A DNA stretch of 60,691 nucleotides from JAZKBN01 sp040388605. Lineage in GTDB: Bacteria > Bacteroidota > Bacteroidia > Cytophagales > Flexibacteraceae. Every line of letters begins with the position of its first letter. Position 1 is the stretch's first letter. Shown here piece by piece: positions 1 through 8,663 of the stretch. Made by a program: the position numbers and the translations under genes. The notes under the pieces were generated by a model that did not search any database, was not told the DNA's origin, and worked only from the letters and a program-made list of their open reading frames with translations. Where the stretch lies: contig JAZKBN010000065.1 in the NCBI GenBank assembly GCA_040388605.1, positions 1 through 60,691 on the forward strand, given 5' to 3'.

Positions 1-92
1 TAAAATCTTCAATCTTTACTTTCTAAATCCGGTCAACTTTTTTTAGGACCAGACAAATTTACAGCAATGGTCAGGGAATTAAATATGATTTT

Positions 93-2591
93 GTGCTGAG
101 CCCCAATGCCGACCCAAGCCAGATAAAGCTGATTACAGAAGGCGCTGAATCAGAAATTTCTGATGCAGGTGAGCTTATAATGGTAACCGAGATGGGCACT
201 GTTAAAGAAAAGGCACCTCAGAGTTTCCAAAACGGAAAACCGGTTGAAACAAGGTTCGTTAAAAATGCCGACGGCAGTATTGGGTTCAGAACACATGCTT
301 ATGACACCAAAATGGCGCTTACAATAGACCCTGAAGTTACATGGGCAACTTATTTTGTGAATGGAGAAAGCTTGAATGACCTGGTAGCAGATAATGCAGG
401 CAATATTTATGGCGCAACCTATAATTACTACTACCGTAGCGGGACCACCTGCTCGATAGTAAAATTTGCCCCCGACGGAAACAAGCTCTGGTTTGTAAGT
501 TATGCAGGTTGCACGGAATTTAAACTTTCTATAGACCGACAGGGGAATATTTACGGAACCGGGGCAACGCAGATATTAAATCACTATTACAACTCTAAAG
601 CAGTTGTGGTCAAATTCTCTCCCGAAGGCAATTTAATTTGGGCTAAAACGCTGGGTACCGGGGTTAACTATACAGGCGATATCTACAGCACAACTGTGTG
701 CATTAATTCGCAGGGAAAAGTTTTTATGTCAGGTATTTCAAAAAACAAATCTTTGACGTTCCCCGGTTCTTTCCAGGAAAGTTTTAAAGGCGGTGATGCG
801 GATGCATTTTTGGCTGCATATTCAAGCGCAGGTGATTTACTTTGGTCAACATACTATGGTGGCACAAAATCAGAGGCACCTATGAAAAGTATTACCGATG
901 CCGCAGGTAACCTGTATGTTTGCGGCCAGGCCGGATCTGCTGATTTTCCTGTATCAAACCAGGCACAAGCTTACAGGGGGGGAGATTCCGATATTTTTAT
1001 GCTTAAGTTCAGCGCTTCCGGGCAAAGGCTTTGGGCGCGATGCTTTGGCGGCTCCGGAACCGATGTGATATATTCCTGCGCGTTTGATTTTGACAGCTCA
1101 TTGGCTATAAAGGGCAACTCAAAATCTACAGATTTTCAGCTGCCGGGCAATATAGTGCCGGAAAACGGGCAGAACTCTGCGACTTTCTTTGCAAACGTTT
1201 CTGCCGACGGAGAATTACTTTGGGGAACTTTTATACAAACCGGTGTAAGTGGCTCCGGCGACTACCGGCGCGATTCATTGGGAAACTTTTGGACTTACGG
1301 AACTTCAGATGAATCTGCCGTTTTTCCTTTACCTGATGATCTGCCCGGGGTACAAGGCTTGGCCCAGGATTGCATTTTTGCAAAACTTGCACCAAACGGA
1401 GCTGTTTTATGGGCCACCCGTTATGGTGGTCAGGTTAATGACAGCCCGGCATCCTGCGTTGTTTCTCCTGACGGCAACATATATTTCTCGGGGTCCACAT
1501 GCAGCTACGATTTTCCCTTAGTTAACCCTAAAGACAGTTTATTCAACAGCCCAAATTTAGGGCCAGGTAGCAGCCCCCCCAGTGAAGCCTTTCTCCTTAA
1601 ATTATCAGACCCGCAACCTATTGTGGGCATTTACTCTTTCAAGCCTATTTCGGCCGGCACCGGCCAAACAGTAACTATTAAGGGCAAAAACTTCTCTGCC
1701 GCCACCACGGTAATGTTCGGCCAAAGCCCGGCAACAAGCTTTACACTAATTAACGACAGCACCATAATTGCCAAAGTAGGGCTTGGCTCCACAGGCAGTG
1801 TTAAAGTTATAAGCCCCACCCATACCGACAGTCTCAGAGGCTTTGCCTACTGCTCCCAACTAAGCCCCTTATACATTTCAGTAAACCGCAGCCCTGAACT
1901 TTGCACCGGCGACAGCATTACACTGAGCGGCCCGGCCAACATGCCAACTTACAACTGGAGCAACGGGGCAACTACCCGGAACATTACCGTTAAAGATTCA
2001 GGCAGCTATTCACTCCAGGGCACGAGCCGCTTCGGCTGCTTCAGCAATACTTCCGATACTATAAAAGTTCATATAACACCCATTCCTCAACAGGCCCTTA
2101 TAACCCGAAATGCCTCCGGCGACAGTCTGATATGTAACACCCCCGGCACTATAACCTGGTTTAAGTCCGGCGCAGCACTTTCATTCATGGGGCGCAGCAT
2201 ACCGGTTGCAAATGCACCCGGCGTTTACTCTGCAACGGCAGGTATAAAATTCTGCACCGGGCCTGTGAGCCTGCCTTTTACCGTTCTGCCTAAAAACCCT
2301 TCTGATACTTTACCCGGAGACACAACAGCATCTGATTCCACCCAAATAATTATAACAGGCCTGGGCCCAAACCCCTGCGGAGAGTATTTCAACCTGTATT
2401 ACAGCGGCTTTAGTAAGCCTTTGAATATAAACGTTATAGATTTACTCGGCCGAAACGCAGCATCGCTGCAGGCAACAGTAAATAAATCCGGCTCATTAAA
2501 GGTAGCCACTGCCGGAATTGCCGAAGGCGTTTATACCCTGAAAATTCAAACGGATTACGGAATTAAGCAGTTGCGGCTGGTGAAGCAATAA
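93..2591 (+). CDS. SBBP-repeat / TIG / T9SS type A sorting-domain surface protein, 5'-truncated
   Basis: Secreted surface protein, probably exported by the type IX system. From the GTG at 93 the order is: the end of a DUF7948-like N-terminal region (about residues 1-80); a seven-bladed-propeller stretch of SBBP-type repeats with recurring 'D..GN.Y..G' and 'DAFLAAYSSAG' phrases (about 85-505); a TIG/IPT domain (about 508-586, 'GTGQTVTIKGKNFS'); an Ig-like segment ('YNWSNGAT'); and a type A T9SS sorting domain from about 756 ('GLGPNPCGEYF') ending in Lys-Gln. The GTG is not a credible natural start: conserved-looking coding sequence runs in frame upstream to about base 45, then meets a stop at 24-26, and no signal peptide is present. 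The gene is therefore cut at its 5' end by the window or assembly. Family assignment is firm; the ligand and role are unknown. Confidence 0.85.
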   Translation: MLSPNADPSQIKLITEGAESEISDAGELIMVTEMGTVKEKAPQSFQNGKPVETRFVKNADGSIGFRTHAYDTKMALTIDPEVTWATYFVNGESLNDLVADNAGNIYGATYNYYYRSGTTCSIVKFAPDGNKLWFVSYAGCTEFKLSIDRQGNIYGTGATQILNHYYNSKAVVVKFSPEGNLIWAKTLGTGVNYTGDIYSTTVCINSQGKVFMSGISKNKSLTFPGSFQESFKGGDADAFLAAYSSAGDLLWSTYYGGTKSEAPMKSITDAAGNLYVCGQAGSADFPVSNQAQAYRGGDSDIFMLKFSASGQRLWARCFGGSGTDVIYSCAFDFDSSLAIKGNSKSTDFQLPGNIVPENGQNSATFFANVSADGELLWGTFIQTGVSGSGDYRRDSLGNFWTYGTSDESAVFPLPDDLPGVQGLAQDCIFAKLAPNGAVLWATRYGGQVNDSPASCVVSPDGNIYFSGSTCSYDFPLVNPKDSLFNSPNLGPGSSPPSEAFLLKLSDPQPIVGIYSFKPISAGTGQTVTIKGKNFSAATTVMFGQSPATSFTLINDSTIIAKVGLGSTGSVKVISPTHTDSLRGFAYCSQLSPLYISVNRSPELCTGDSITLSGPANMPTYNWSNGATTRNITVKDSGSYSLQGTSRFGCFSNTSDTIKVHITPIPQQALITRNASGDSLICNTPGTITWFKSGAALSFMGRSIPVANAPGVYSATAGIKFCTGPVSLPFTVLPKNPSDTLPGDTTASDSTQIIITGLGPNPCGEYFNLYYSGFSKPLNINVIDLLGRNAASLQATVNKSGSLKVATAGIAEGVYTLKIQTDYGIKQLRLVKQ

Positions 2592-2609
2592 AGCATTTAT
2601 AAAATAGAA

Positions 2610-3137
2610 TCAGGGCCTGCTGCCTTTGTTCTCCCTGGTTATAATTTCTTCCATGGCTTCCATATTGACCTTCGAGTAACCGGCAAAGGTGTTAATAATG
2701 CGGTTGTTAACCACCAAATAGGTAAAGGGTACAGCCAATTCAAAATCTGTAGCATTGGCAATTACCAGGTCTTCTGATACAAGTTTCCAATCTTCCCATG
2801 CTGAGGGCATTGCCCAAATGAGCTTATCAAGTTCAGGGTGCCTGGCAATATAAGTTTTTGCCGAAGCCGTATCTAAATCAGCATAGGCTATTATTTCAAG
2901 CTCATTGTCTTTAAACTTTCCTTTCAGGCGGTTAAGCTCCGGCAATTCTTTAAGGCAGGGTCTGCAAATTGAGGCCCAAACATTTACGAGTACAACCTTT
3001 GCTTTTACAGGTTTTTTTAAGTCAATAACCTCGTTTACCGGGAAATAATCGAGCCGGGAATCGGTGCCGTATGAAACGGCAAACAGTGCAGCCAATATTA
3101 ATAAAGGAATTGCGAATACTCCTGATAAAACCCTCAT
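2610..3137 (-). CDS. TlpA-like thioredoxin-fold protein, membrane-anchored
   Basis: Predicted thiol-disulfide oxidoreductase facing the periplasm. One N-terminal hydrophobic helix (about residues 4-22) is followed by a thioredoxin fold with the redox motif 'WASICRPC' (about 54-61, a CxxC with Arg-Pro between the cysteines). A likely cis-Pro region lies near 'AVPFTYLV'. At 175 aa it is normal for the TlpA/ResA family. Its start overlaps the end of the upstream permease gene by 4 bases, so it should be translationally coupled to the ABC genes. It may keep a secreted thiol protein or the exported substrate reduced; that role is inferred from position only. Confidence 0.75.
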   Translation of the reverse strand: MRVLSGVFAIPLLILAALFAVSYGTDSRLDYFPVNEVIDLKKPVKAKVVLVNVWASICRPCLKELPELNRLKGKFKDNELEIIAYADLDTASAKTYIARHPELDKLIWAMPSAWEDWKLVSEDLVIANATDFELAVPFTYLVVNNRIINTFAGYSKVNMEAMEEIITRENKGSRP

Positions 3138-3886
3138 ACCGTTGTGTTCCTGTTCAGCTTATCGGCTTTAAACCAAAGGGCCAGTTGCAAAGTGGTGAAT
3201 ATTATAGCGAATGACATGGCATAATGCCATAAGTGCTCAGATGATCGGTATGTAAAATGGGTAATAAAAAACATATATTTCCATATAGAATCTTTCAGCT
3301 CTAAGGCATAAATCACCAGCAACTCGGTAACCAGCAGGCCAAGCAGTAATAATGGAGCCAGCCGTGCCTTTAAAAACAGGGAACCGGTAAGACCCATTAA
3401 TGCAGCCAGGTAATACGTAATTGCCGTTTTCAGGTAAATGGCTACCCAAAAACCCGATGCATGATCAGAGGCAAGCATTTTGAATCCTGTTTTTGATACG
3501 AGCAGGTTAACGGTGAATACACAGATACATATTAACGTATATAGCGCCGAAGCCAATATGGCCTGCACATTTATACTTGCAATCCATTCCTCTTTACTTA
3601 GACCGTCGAGCCTGGCACGATGAAGAATTTTGTGGCCCGCGGCCCTGTAAATAAATACCGAAAGGCTGAAGGCAAGCGCTATACGTACCATTGATTGGGA
3701 AGCGCCCATCATACTTTGAATATCTTCAGCAATTATTGCCTGTGGCTTACCATAAACAGGTAATTGGAATAAGCTGCGCCAATGAAAAAGCCAAAGCATA
3801 ACAGCCACTGTAATTAAGGGCTGCAAAACCCACCTGCCGGCTTTAAAGTGCATCAGCTCGGCACGGAAAATATTATACAAGCTCAT
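3134..3886 (-). CDS. ABC-2-like membrane permease subunit
   Basis: Integral membrane protein of 250 aa with about six hydrophobic segments, for example 'LITVAVMLWLFHW', 'ALYTLICICVFTVNLLV', 'LAPLLLLGLLVTELLVIYAL' and 'YAMSFAIIFTTLQLAL'. No strong family motif is visible. The call rests on topology and on a 14-base overlap with the ATP-binding gene upstream, which makes it the probable membrane partner of that ATPase. It resembles the small permeases of ABC-2 exporters. The substrate is unknown. The next gene down is a TlpA-like thioredoxin, overlapping by 4 bases. Confidence 0.65.
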   Translation of the reverse strand: MSLYNIFRAELMHFKAGRWVLQPLITVAVMLWLFHWRSLFQLPVYGKPQAIIAEDIQSMMGASQSMVRIALAFSLSVFIYRAAGHKILHRARLDGLSKEEWIASINVQAILASALYTLICICVFTVNLLVSKTGFKMLASDHASGFWVAIYLKTAITYYLAALMGLTGSLFLKARLAPLLLLGLLVTELLVIYALELKDSIWKYMFFITHFTYRSSEHLWHYAMSFAIIFTTLQLALWFKADKLNRNTTV

Positions 3887-4574
3887 AATGCTTAACCAGT
3901 AACGCTGAAAACCATGATTGTGAATAAACTTCTTCTTCGGGACTTACCCATTCTGCAAGCCCGGCTTTTAGGAGGCAGACTTTAGTGGGTTTAGGTTCAA
4001 AACCACTTGTGAGGTGGGTGCTCAGCATAACCGTTTTACCTTTTGCCAAAAGCTCTTCAATTTTTGTAAAAAAGAACTTGGTAGCTTCCAGGTCAAGGCC
4101 CGAGGTGGGTTCGTCGAAGAGATATAAAGGTGTGTCGGCCATAAGTGCGGCAATAAGTCCCAGCTTTTTCTTCATACCGAAACTGTATGAGCCATATAGC
4201 TTACTCAATGCCTTTTCCATGTGGAAGCCTTTAATAAAATCTTCGGCATTTTGCATCTGCAGGCCGCGCCTGATGGCGCTTGATTGGAGGTTTGCCAAGC
4301 CGCTTACCTGCGGGTTAAAACAGCTGTCGTCGAGGCAGATGGTGAATTGTTTTCGGTACTTCCATGAATCTTTAAGACCCATTACCAGCAAACTGCCGTC
4401 TTCGGGAATAAGCAGGCCGATAAGCAATGAGAAGAACGTGGTTTTACCTGCACCGTTGCTGCCCACAACCACTATAAACTCCCCTGCCCCGAATGTGCAG
4501 TTGATTGGTCCAAGCTTAAAATCGCTGTTGCTATACTGCAAATCAGTAACTTCTATAAAATTATCCAAGTGCAT
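3873..4574 (-). CDS. ABC transporter ATP-binding protein
   Basis: Nucleotide-binding subunit that should power the overlapping permease. Starting at the ATG at 4574 it has Walker A 'GSNGAGKTT' (about residues 34-42), Walker B 'LYLFDEPTSGLD', and a His switch 'STH'. The signature is atypical: 'YSFGMKKKL' where most exporters have LSGGQ-like, but this version is common in CcmA/YtrB-type ATPases. The frame stays open for 36 codons upstream, but that stretch is aromatic-rich and unlike an ABC N-terminus, so the internal ATG is preferred. About 233 aa is normal for a single NBD. Genes on either side run the same way, giving an ATPase-permease-thioredoxin operon. Confidence 0.85.
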   Translation of the reverse strand: MHLDNFIEVTDLQYSNSDFKLGPINCTFGAGEFIVVVGSNGAGKTTFFSLLIGLLIPEDGSLLVMGLKDSWKYRKQFTICLDDSCFNPQVSGLANLQSSAIRRGLQMQNAEDFIKGFHMEKALSKLYGSYSFGMKKKLGLIAALMADTPLYLFDEPTSGLDLEATKFFFTKIEELLAKGKTVMLSTHLTSGFEPKPTKVCLLKAGLAEWVSPEEEVYSQSWFSALLVKHYELV

Positions 4575-4666
4575 ATATAATGATGAAACAGTAAAACGGG
4601 GGCTGTTCCCTAAAATTGTACTGTAACTATAAAAGTATGAATATTTTAATAAAAATAATAAATAAA

Positions 4667-4709
4667 AACCGGGTACCCGCATTTTCCTTAGAACTGCAGG
4701 TACCCGGTT
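4667..4709 (-). terminator. Rho-independent terminator after the ABC-F gene
   Basis: An 11-bp inverted repeat (4667-4677 with 4699-4709, GGTACCCGG core) encloses a 21-nt loop. On the minus strand it is followed by a T-rich run. It lies just past the stop of the ABC-F gene and before the start of the ABC ATPase gene, so it should separate the two transcripts. Confidence 0.75.
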
Positions 4710-4748
4710 AAATTCAGAATTACATTTAAGAAGCCGGCTTACTAAGGC

Positions 4749-6319
4749 CTACGCCCCCATTTTCGCCCTAAGCGCAGCAATTTCTTCGCTTGCCATGTAC
4801 TCATCGTACGGCATGCGACGGTCAATAATGCCGTAAGGGGTAAGTTCTATAATGCGGTTGGCTACCGTTTGCAGGAACTCATGATCATGCGTGGTAAACA
4901 GCAGGGTACCTTTGTAATCGAGCAGGGCATTGTTGAATGCGGTAATAGATTCAAGATCAAGGTGGTTGGTGGGCTCATCAAGGGTGAGGAAATTGCCTGA
5001 AAGCAGCATGGCACGGCTGAGCATGCAACGCACCTTTTCGCCGCCCGACAGCACCGACGATTTCTTTAATGTTTCTTCGCCGGTAAACAACATTCTGCCC
5101 AAAAAGCTGCGGATAAAGGTTTCGTCCTTATCTGTGCTGTATTGGCGAAGCCAGTCTACCAGGTTAAGGTCGTTGGTGAAATAGCTGCTGTTATCGTTGG
5201 GCAGGTAAGCCTTGGTAATGGTGACCCCGAATTTGAACTCGCCTTTATCGGCCTGCTCTTCATCGTTAAGCACTTTAAAGAGCGATGTCATGGCCATGCT
5301 GTTCTTACTGAGCAGGCCAATTTTATCGCCTTTGTCGGCTGTAAAGGTTACATCTTTATAGAGCAGAACGCCGTCTGATGTTTTAGAGAGGTTTTCAACG
5401 GTAAGCACCTGGTTGCCGGCCTCACGCTCCTGCTTAAACATAATGGCAGGATATTTACGGCTGCTCGGCTTCATTTCTTCCGGGTTAAGCTTATCGAGGA
5501 GCTTTTTACGGCTGGTAGCCTGGCGGCTCTTGCTCGCGTTTGCGCTGAAACGGGCCACGAACTCCTGTAATTCCTTACGCTTGTCTTCTATTTTCTTGTT
5601 AGAATCACCGCGTTGCTTCAGCAGCAATTGGCTGGTTTGGTACCAGAAGCTGTAGTTACCGGTAAAGAAAGTAATTTTACCAAAGTCGATATCTGCAATG
5701 TGGGTACAAACGGTATCAAGAAAGTGACGGTCGTGGCTTACTACTATAACGGTGTTCTTGAAATCGGCCAGGAAATCTTCGAGCCAGGCAACGGTTGCCA
5801 CATCAAGATCGTTGGTAGGTNNNNNNNNNNACGTACCTTCTGGTTACCGTTAAGCTCTTTCATGAGCTTGGGGTGCAGGTCTTCTCCTATTCCGAGGCCG
5901 CTTAATATGTTAGATGCATCGCTCTCTGCGTTCCATCCTTCCATATCGGCAAACTGCTCTTCCAGGTGGGCGGCGCGTATACCGTCGGCCTCGCTGAAAT
6001 CGGGCTTCATGTATATGGCATCTTTTTCCTCCATGAGCTTCCAGAGGGTGCTGTGTCCCATAATTACGGTTTGAAGAACCGGGTACTCATCAAAGGCAAA
6101 GTGGTTTTGGCTGAGCACGGCCATTCGTTCGCCGGGGGTCATGCTTACCGAACCGGTGGTGGGTTCAATTTCGCCGCTCAGTATTTTAAGAAAGGTAGAT
6201 TTGCCTGCGCCGTTGGCGCCAATTACGCCGTAGCAGTTTCCTGAGGCAAACTTCAGGTCTATATCATCGAAAAGCACGCGCTTGCCGAAGCGCAGCGACA
6301 GGTTGGAAACTGAGAGCAT
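4749..6319 (-). CDS. ABC-F ATPase, YbiT-like (split by an assembly gap)
   Basis: Soluble ABC-F protein, a family that acts on the ribosome rather than in transport. NBD1 (from the ATG at 6319) has Walker A 'GANGAGKST', and after the gap 'PTNDLD' and 'SHDRHFL'. A charged linker follows with 'FSANASKSRQATSRKK', which is diagnostic of the YbiT/Uup-like branch. NBD2 has 'LSGGEKVR', 'LDEPTNHLD' and 'TTHDHEF'. NBD2's Walker A is degenerate ('LLSKNSMAMTSL') and lacks the catalytic Lys. Ten Ns at 5821-5830 replace the segment between NBD1's 'KVR' and 'PTND'; by family comparison about 18 residues are missing, so the gap length is nominal and the frame breaks there. An open frame upstream of 6319 is ignored because the conserved N-terminus starts at 'MLSVSNLSLRFG'. 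A TACCTTTG promoter element lies about 72 bases upstream. Confidence 0.9.
5821..5830. other. Assembly gap (10 N) inside the ABC-F gene
   Basis: Run of N. The flanks are both normal parts of the same ABC-F gene, but in different frames, so the true gap is longer than shown (about 50-60 bases by comparison with the family). Confidence 0.95.
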
Positions 6320-6390
6320 GAACAGCTTGTAGTAATTCCGGCAGAACCGGGAAAATATTGAAGAGAATTGAAACCTGGGGTTTCGGGCTG

Positions 6391-6398
6391 CAAAGGTA
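6391..6398 (-). promoter_or_regulatory. Bacteroidota -7 element (TACCTTTG) for the ABC-F gene
   Basis: Exact match to the TAnnTTTG element on the minus strand, 72 bases before the ABC-F start. No clear TTG is seen at the expected -33 distance, so this is a moderate call. Confidence 0.5.
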
Positions 6399-6645
6399 CG
6401 GCTTTTAGCGGTAAGAGCCTGAAAACCCAATGCAGGCCTTGCCTGATTTTGTAAATTAAGGACATACAAAAGCCCGAATGCAGTGAAGAATTTACAAAGA
6501 CGGCAATTACGAGTCTGATAAATGCAAACATCCTGAAGCTTTGCATCACAGGCACCGAAAACTATTTTCGGGAAGCTGCGGGGGTTTAGGCAGGCGCCTG
6601 CATCAAAAGAACAAATCGCATAAAAATAAAATCCTGAACACTCCA

Positions 6646-7239
6646 TTGGACACCCAAATAATACAAAGGGCAAAAGCAGGCGACACCGCAGCTTTTGAAA
6701 CCTTGGTTCGGCAATACCGAACAAGGGTGTACAATACCATACTCAGCCTTTGCCAGGACCCTGCCGAAGCCGAAGACCTTTCACAGGACACCTTTGTAGA
6801 CGCCTGGCTGCACCTTTCCAAATTCGAGGAGCGCAGCCAATTCGGCACATGGCTTTACCGCATTGCCGTAAATAAAGCGCTCGGCTTTCTCAGGAAACGC
6901 AAAGTGCGCGATGGTTTCCGCCGCCTGCTGCTGCATCAAACCAAGGGCCATGCAGATTTTGTGCATCCCGGCATTAAGCTTGAAAACCGCGAAACCGCCA
7001 CCCGTCTATTTAAAGCGCTCGATACTTTGCCCGAAAGGCAGAAAACAGCATTTACCCTCTTTCACCTGGAAGGCCTGAGCTATAAGGAAATAAGCGAGGT
7101 AATGGAAAGTACCGAAAAAGCTGTTGAAGGACTCCTGTTGCGGGCATCAGACGGCATGCGCAAGCGCCTCGGCAATTTTTACCGGGAAACCGGCTCATTC
7201 GCCTTACCTGCATTAACAGGGCCGGGCTTACCCTTATAA
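6646..7239 (+). CDS. ECF-type RNA polymerase sigma factor
   Basis: Sigma-70 family, extracytoplasmic-function group. Region 2 is visible in 'AFETLVRQYRTRVYNTILSL...AEDLSQDTFVDAW' and 'FGTWLYRIAVNKAL'; region 4 in 'LPERQKTAFTLFHLEGLSYKEISEVM' with the helix-turn-helix 'STEKAVEGLLLRA'. The frame is open from 6541, but no ATG lies before the conserved 'DTQIIQRAKAGD'. The TTG at 6646 fits the usual N-terminus and is chosen as start. The next gene begins 41 bases later and encodes a small one-helix membrane protein, the usual place for an anti-sigma factor, followed by a Spy-like protein. This suggests a self-contained envelope stress unit. Confidence 0.85.
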   Translation: MDTQIIQRAKAGDTAAFETLVRQYRTRVYNTILSLCQDPAEAEDLSQDTFVDAWLHLSKFEERSQFGTWLYRIAVNKALGFLRKRKVRDGFRRLLLHQTKGHADFVHPGIKLENRETATRLFKALDTLPERQKTAFTLFHLEGLSYKEISEVMESTEKAVEGLLLRASDGMRKRLGNFYRETGSFALPALTGPGLPL

Positions 7240-7280
7240 TACCCGTTTATTGCACCAAAGCTTACAAACAGGCACAAACC

Positions 7281-7643
7281 ATGAAACTGAATAAAGAAGA
7301 CGAATTGCTCTCCGCTGCTATAAAAAGCCTTGAAGGCATACAAAAAGCTGAACCTGCCGAAGGTTTTACCGATAAGGTAATGGAACGCATAAGCAACCTT
7401 GCCCCGGTCAGGAATATTGCCTGGCTCAGCACGGGGCAATTTGCTGGCATTATGGCGGCAGCAGTTGTAATTATAGCCCTCAACATAGGCTTCGCCATTC
7501 CGCTACTTGAACAAATGAACGGCACAGCTCAAACAGATGAAACCCTTGCCTCAGTAACAACAACAGCTTCAGTTGCCCAATCACCAACTGAGCAGCTCTC
7601 AGCTGATCTGTTCCCTGATGAAGATGCAGAAACGGCGGAGTAA
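7281..7643 (+). CDS. Small single-pass membrane protein, candidate anti-sigma factor
   Basis: 120 aa: a charged cytoplasmic N-terminal half ('LNKEDELLSAAIKSLEGIQKAEPAEGFTDKVMERI' region), one transmembrane helix (about residues 52-75, 'GIMAAAVVIIALNIGFAI'), then a Thr/Ser/acidic extracytoplasmic tail. It follows the ECF sigma gene closely on the same strand. There is no zinc-finger HxxxCxxC motif, so if it is an anti-sigma factor it is not of the ZAS type. Function is inferred from size, topology and position. Confidence 0.65.
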   Translation: MKLNKEDELLSAAIKSLEGIQKAEPAEGFTDKVMERISNLAPVRNIAWLSTGQFAGIMAAAVVIIALNIGFAIPLLEQMNGTAQTDETLASVTTTASVAQSPTEQLSADLFPDEDAETAE

Positions 7644-7711
7644 TCGCGCAGGAATAAACTTCAGGCACATTGCAATTAATTATTAATTAAACCACTGAAA
7701 CACAATATATT

Positions 7712-8524
7712 ATGACACCCAATAATCCGCAGCGCAAGCTAAGAATTACCAAGACAGCTGTATTCGGAACAGCAACCGGCATTTTGCTGGTGCTCAACCT
7801 GCTCCTGCTCGGCCTCGGCTGGTCTATATGGCGACACCACGGCCCGCCGGGTCCGCTCGGAGGCAGATTCGGAGGCAGGTTTGGTGGTAAGCATGACGGC
7901 GGCGGCCCCCACGGCAAAGGCGACATGCCCGGCTATATCAGCCATGAGCTTGCGCTCAGCAATGAGCAGCAAACCAAGTACCTGGAACTTCGCGAAGCGC
8001 AGATGACTAAAATTTCGGCGCTGAAAGACAGCATACAGTCGGTTCGGTCAAATATGTTCAGCAATCCTGACGATACCCTTAAGCAGCAACAGGACCTGGC
8101 ATCATTAAGCGCCCTGCATCTTGGTATTGAAAAAACATCGCTGGCACACTACAGGCAGCTGTATGCGCTTTGCACCCCTGAGCAAAAAACAAAACTGCAA
8201 AGTATGGTAGGTGAGCTTACCCGAGATTTCGGGCGTCCCGGCCCGGGTGGCAGGGGCAAAAATCACCGCCGTTTCAAAGATGGCCCCGACGAACCTGATG
8301 GCCCTGAGGGCGGTCCCGATGATCGTGAGTTCCATAAGCACGGCCGTCATGGTCATGATGGTAAAATGGATATGGAAGACAGCGCCATGCATCCCCATAA
8401 AATGGAATATCGCAAAGGCAGGCACGGGCATCGCAATAAGCACCACCACGAAGGTGACAGTGGCCGACACCACAGGAAGCAAAGGAAAAACAAGCATCGC
8501 TTCGATGAAGAGGGCGTGCAATAA
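7712..8524 (+). CDS. Spy/CpxP-like periplasmic protein with His/Gly-rich tail
   Basis: 270 aa. N-terminal membrane anchor (about residues 12-38), then a Gly/His-rich stretch, then an all-helical region with two LTxxQ-like motifs ('LSNEQQTKYLELR' and 'CTPEQKTKLQSM') as in Spy, CpxP and ZraP. About 90 residues at the C-terminus are very rich in His, Lys, Gly and Asp ('HKHGRHGHDGKMDMED', 'HRNKHHHEGD'). Known relatives are chaperone-like or metal-sensing periplasmic proteins; the His-rich tail suggests binding of Zn, Ni or Cu, which is inference. Third gene of the sigma factor unit; a perfect palindrome follows it. Confidence 0.7.
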   Translation: MTPNNPQRKLRITKTAVFGTATGILLVLNLLLLGLGWSIWRHHGPPGPLGGRFGGRFGGKHDGGGPHGKGDMPGYISHELALSNEQQTKYLELREAQMTKISALKDSIQSVRSNMFSNPDDTLKQQQDLASLSALHLGIEKTSLAHYRQLYALCTPEQKTKLQSMVGELTRDFGRPGPGGRGKNHRRFKDGPDEPDGPEGGPDDREFHKHGRHGHDGKMDMEDSAMHPHKMEYRKGRHGHRNKHHHEGDSGRHHRKQRKNKHRFDEEGVQ

Positions 8525-8561
8525 TGCACCTGTTCGGCAAAGCAGCCTTATATTACAATTC

Positions 8562-8603
8562 GTTTAACGCAAAAGCCGGGCATGCCCGGCTTTTGCGTTA
8601 AAC
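8562..8603. terminator. 42-bp perfect palindrome, bidirectional terminator
   Basis: Perfect inverted repeat centred on CATG between convergent genes (the Spy-like gene on plus, hflX on minus). Both arms contain AAAAGCCGGG/CCCGGCTTTT, so each strand ends its GC stem with a T run. It should stop transcription from both sides. Confidence 0.8.
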
Positions 8604-8663
8604 TGCTGTTGACAGAATGTTGAATGAGCTTTTGAATAAATTCTTCATTAACTACTCCATTAA

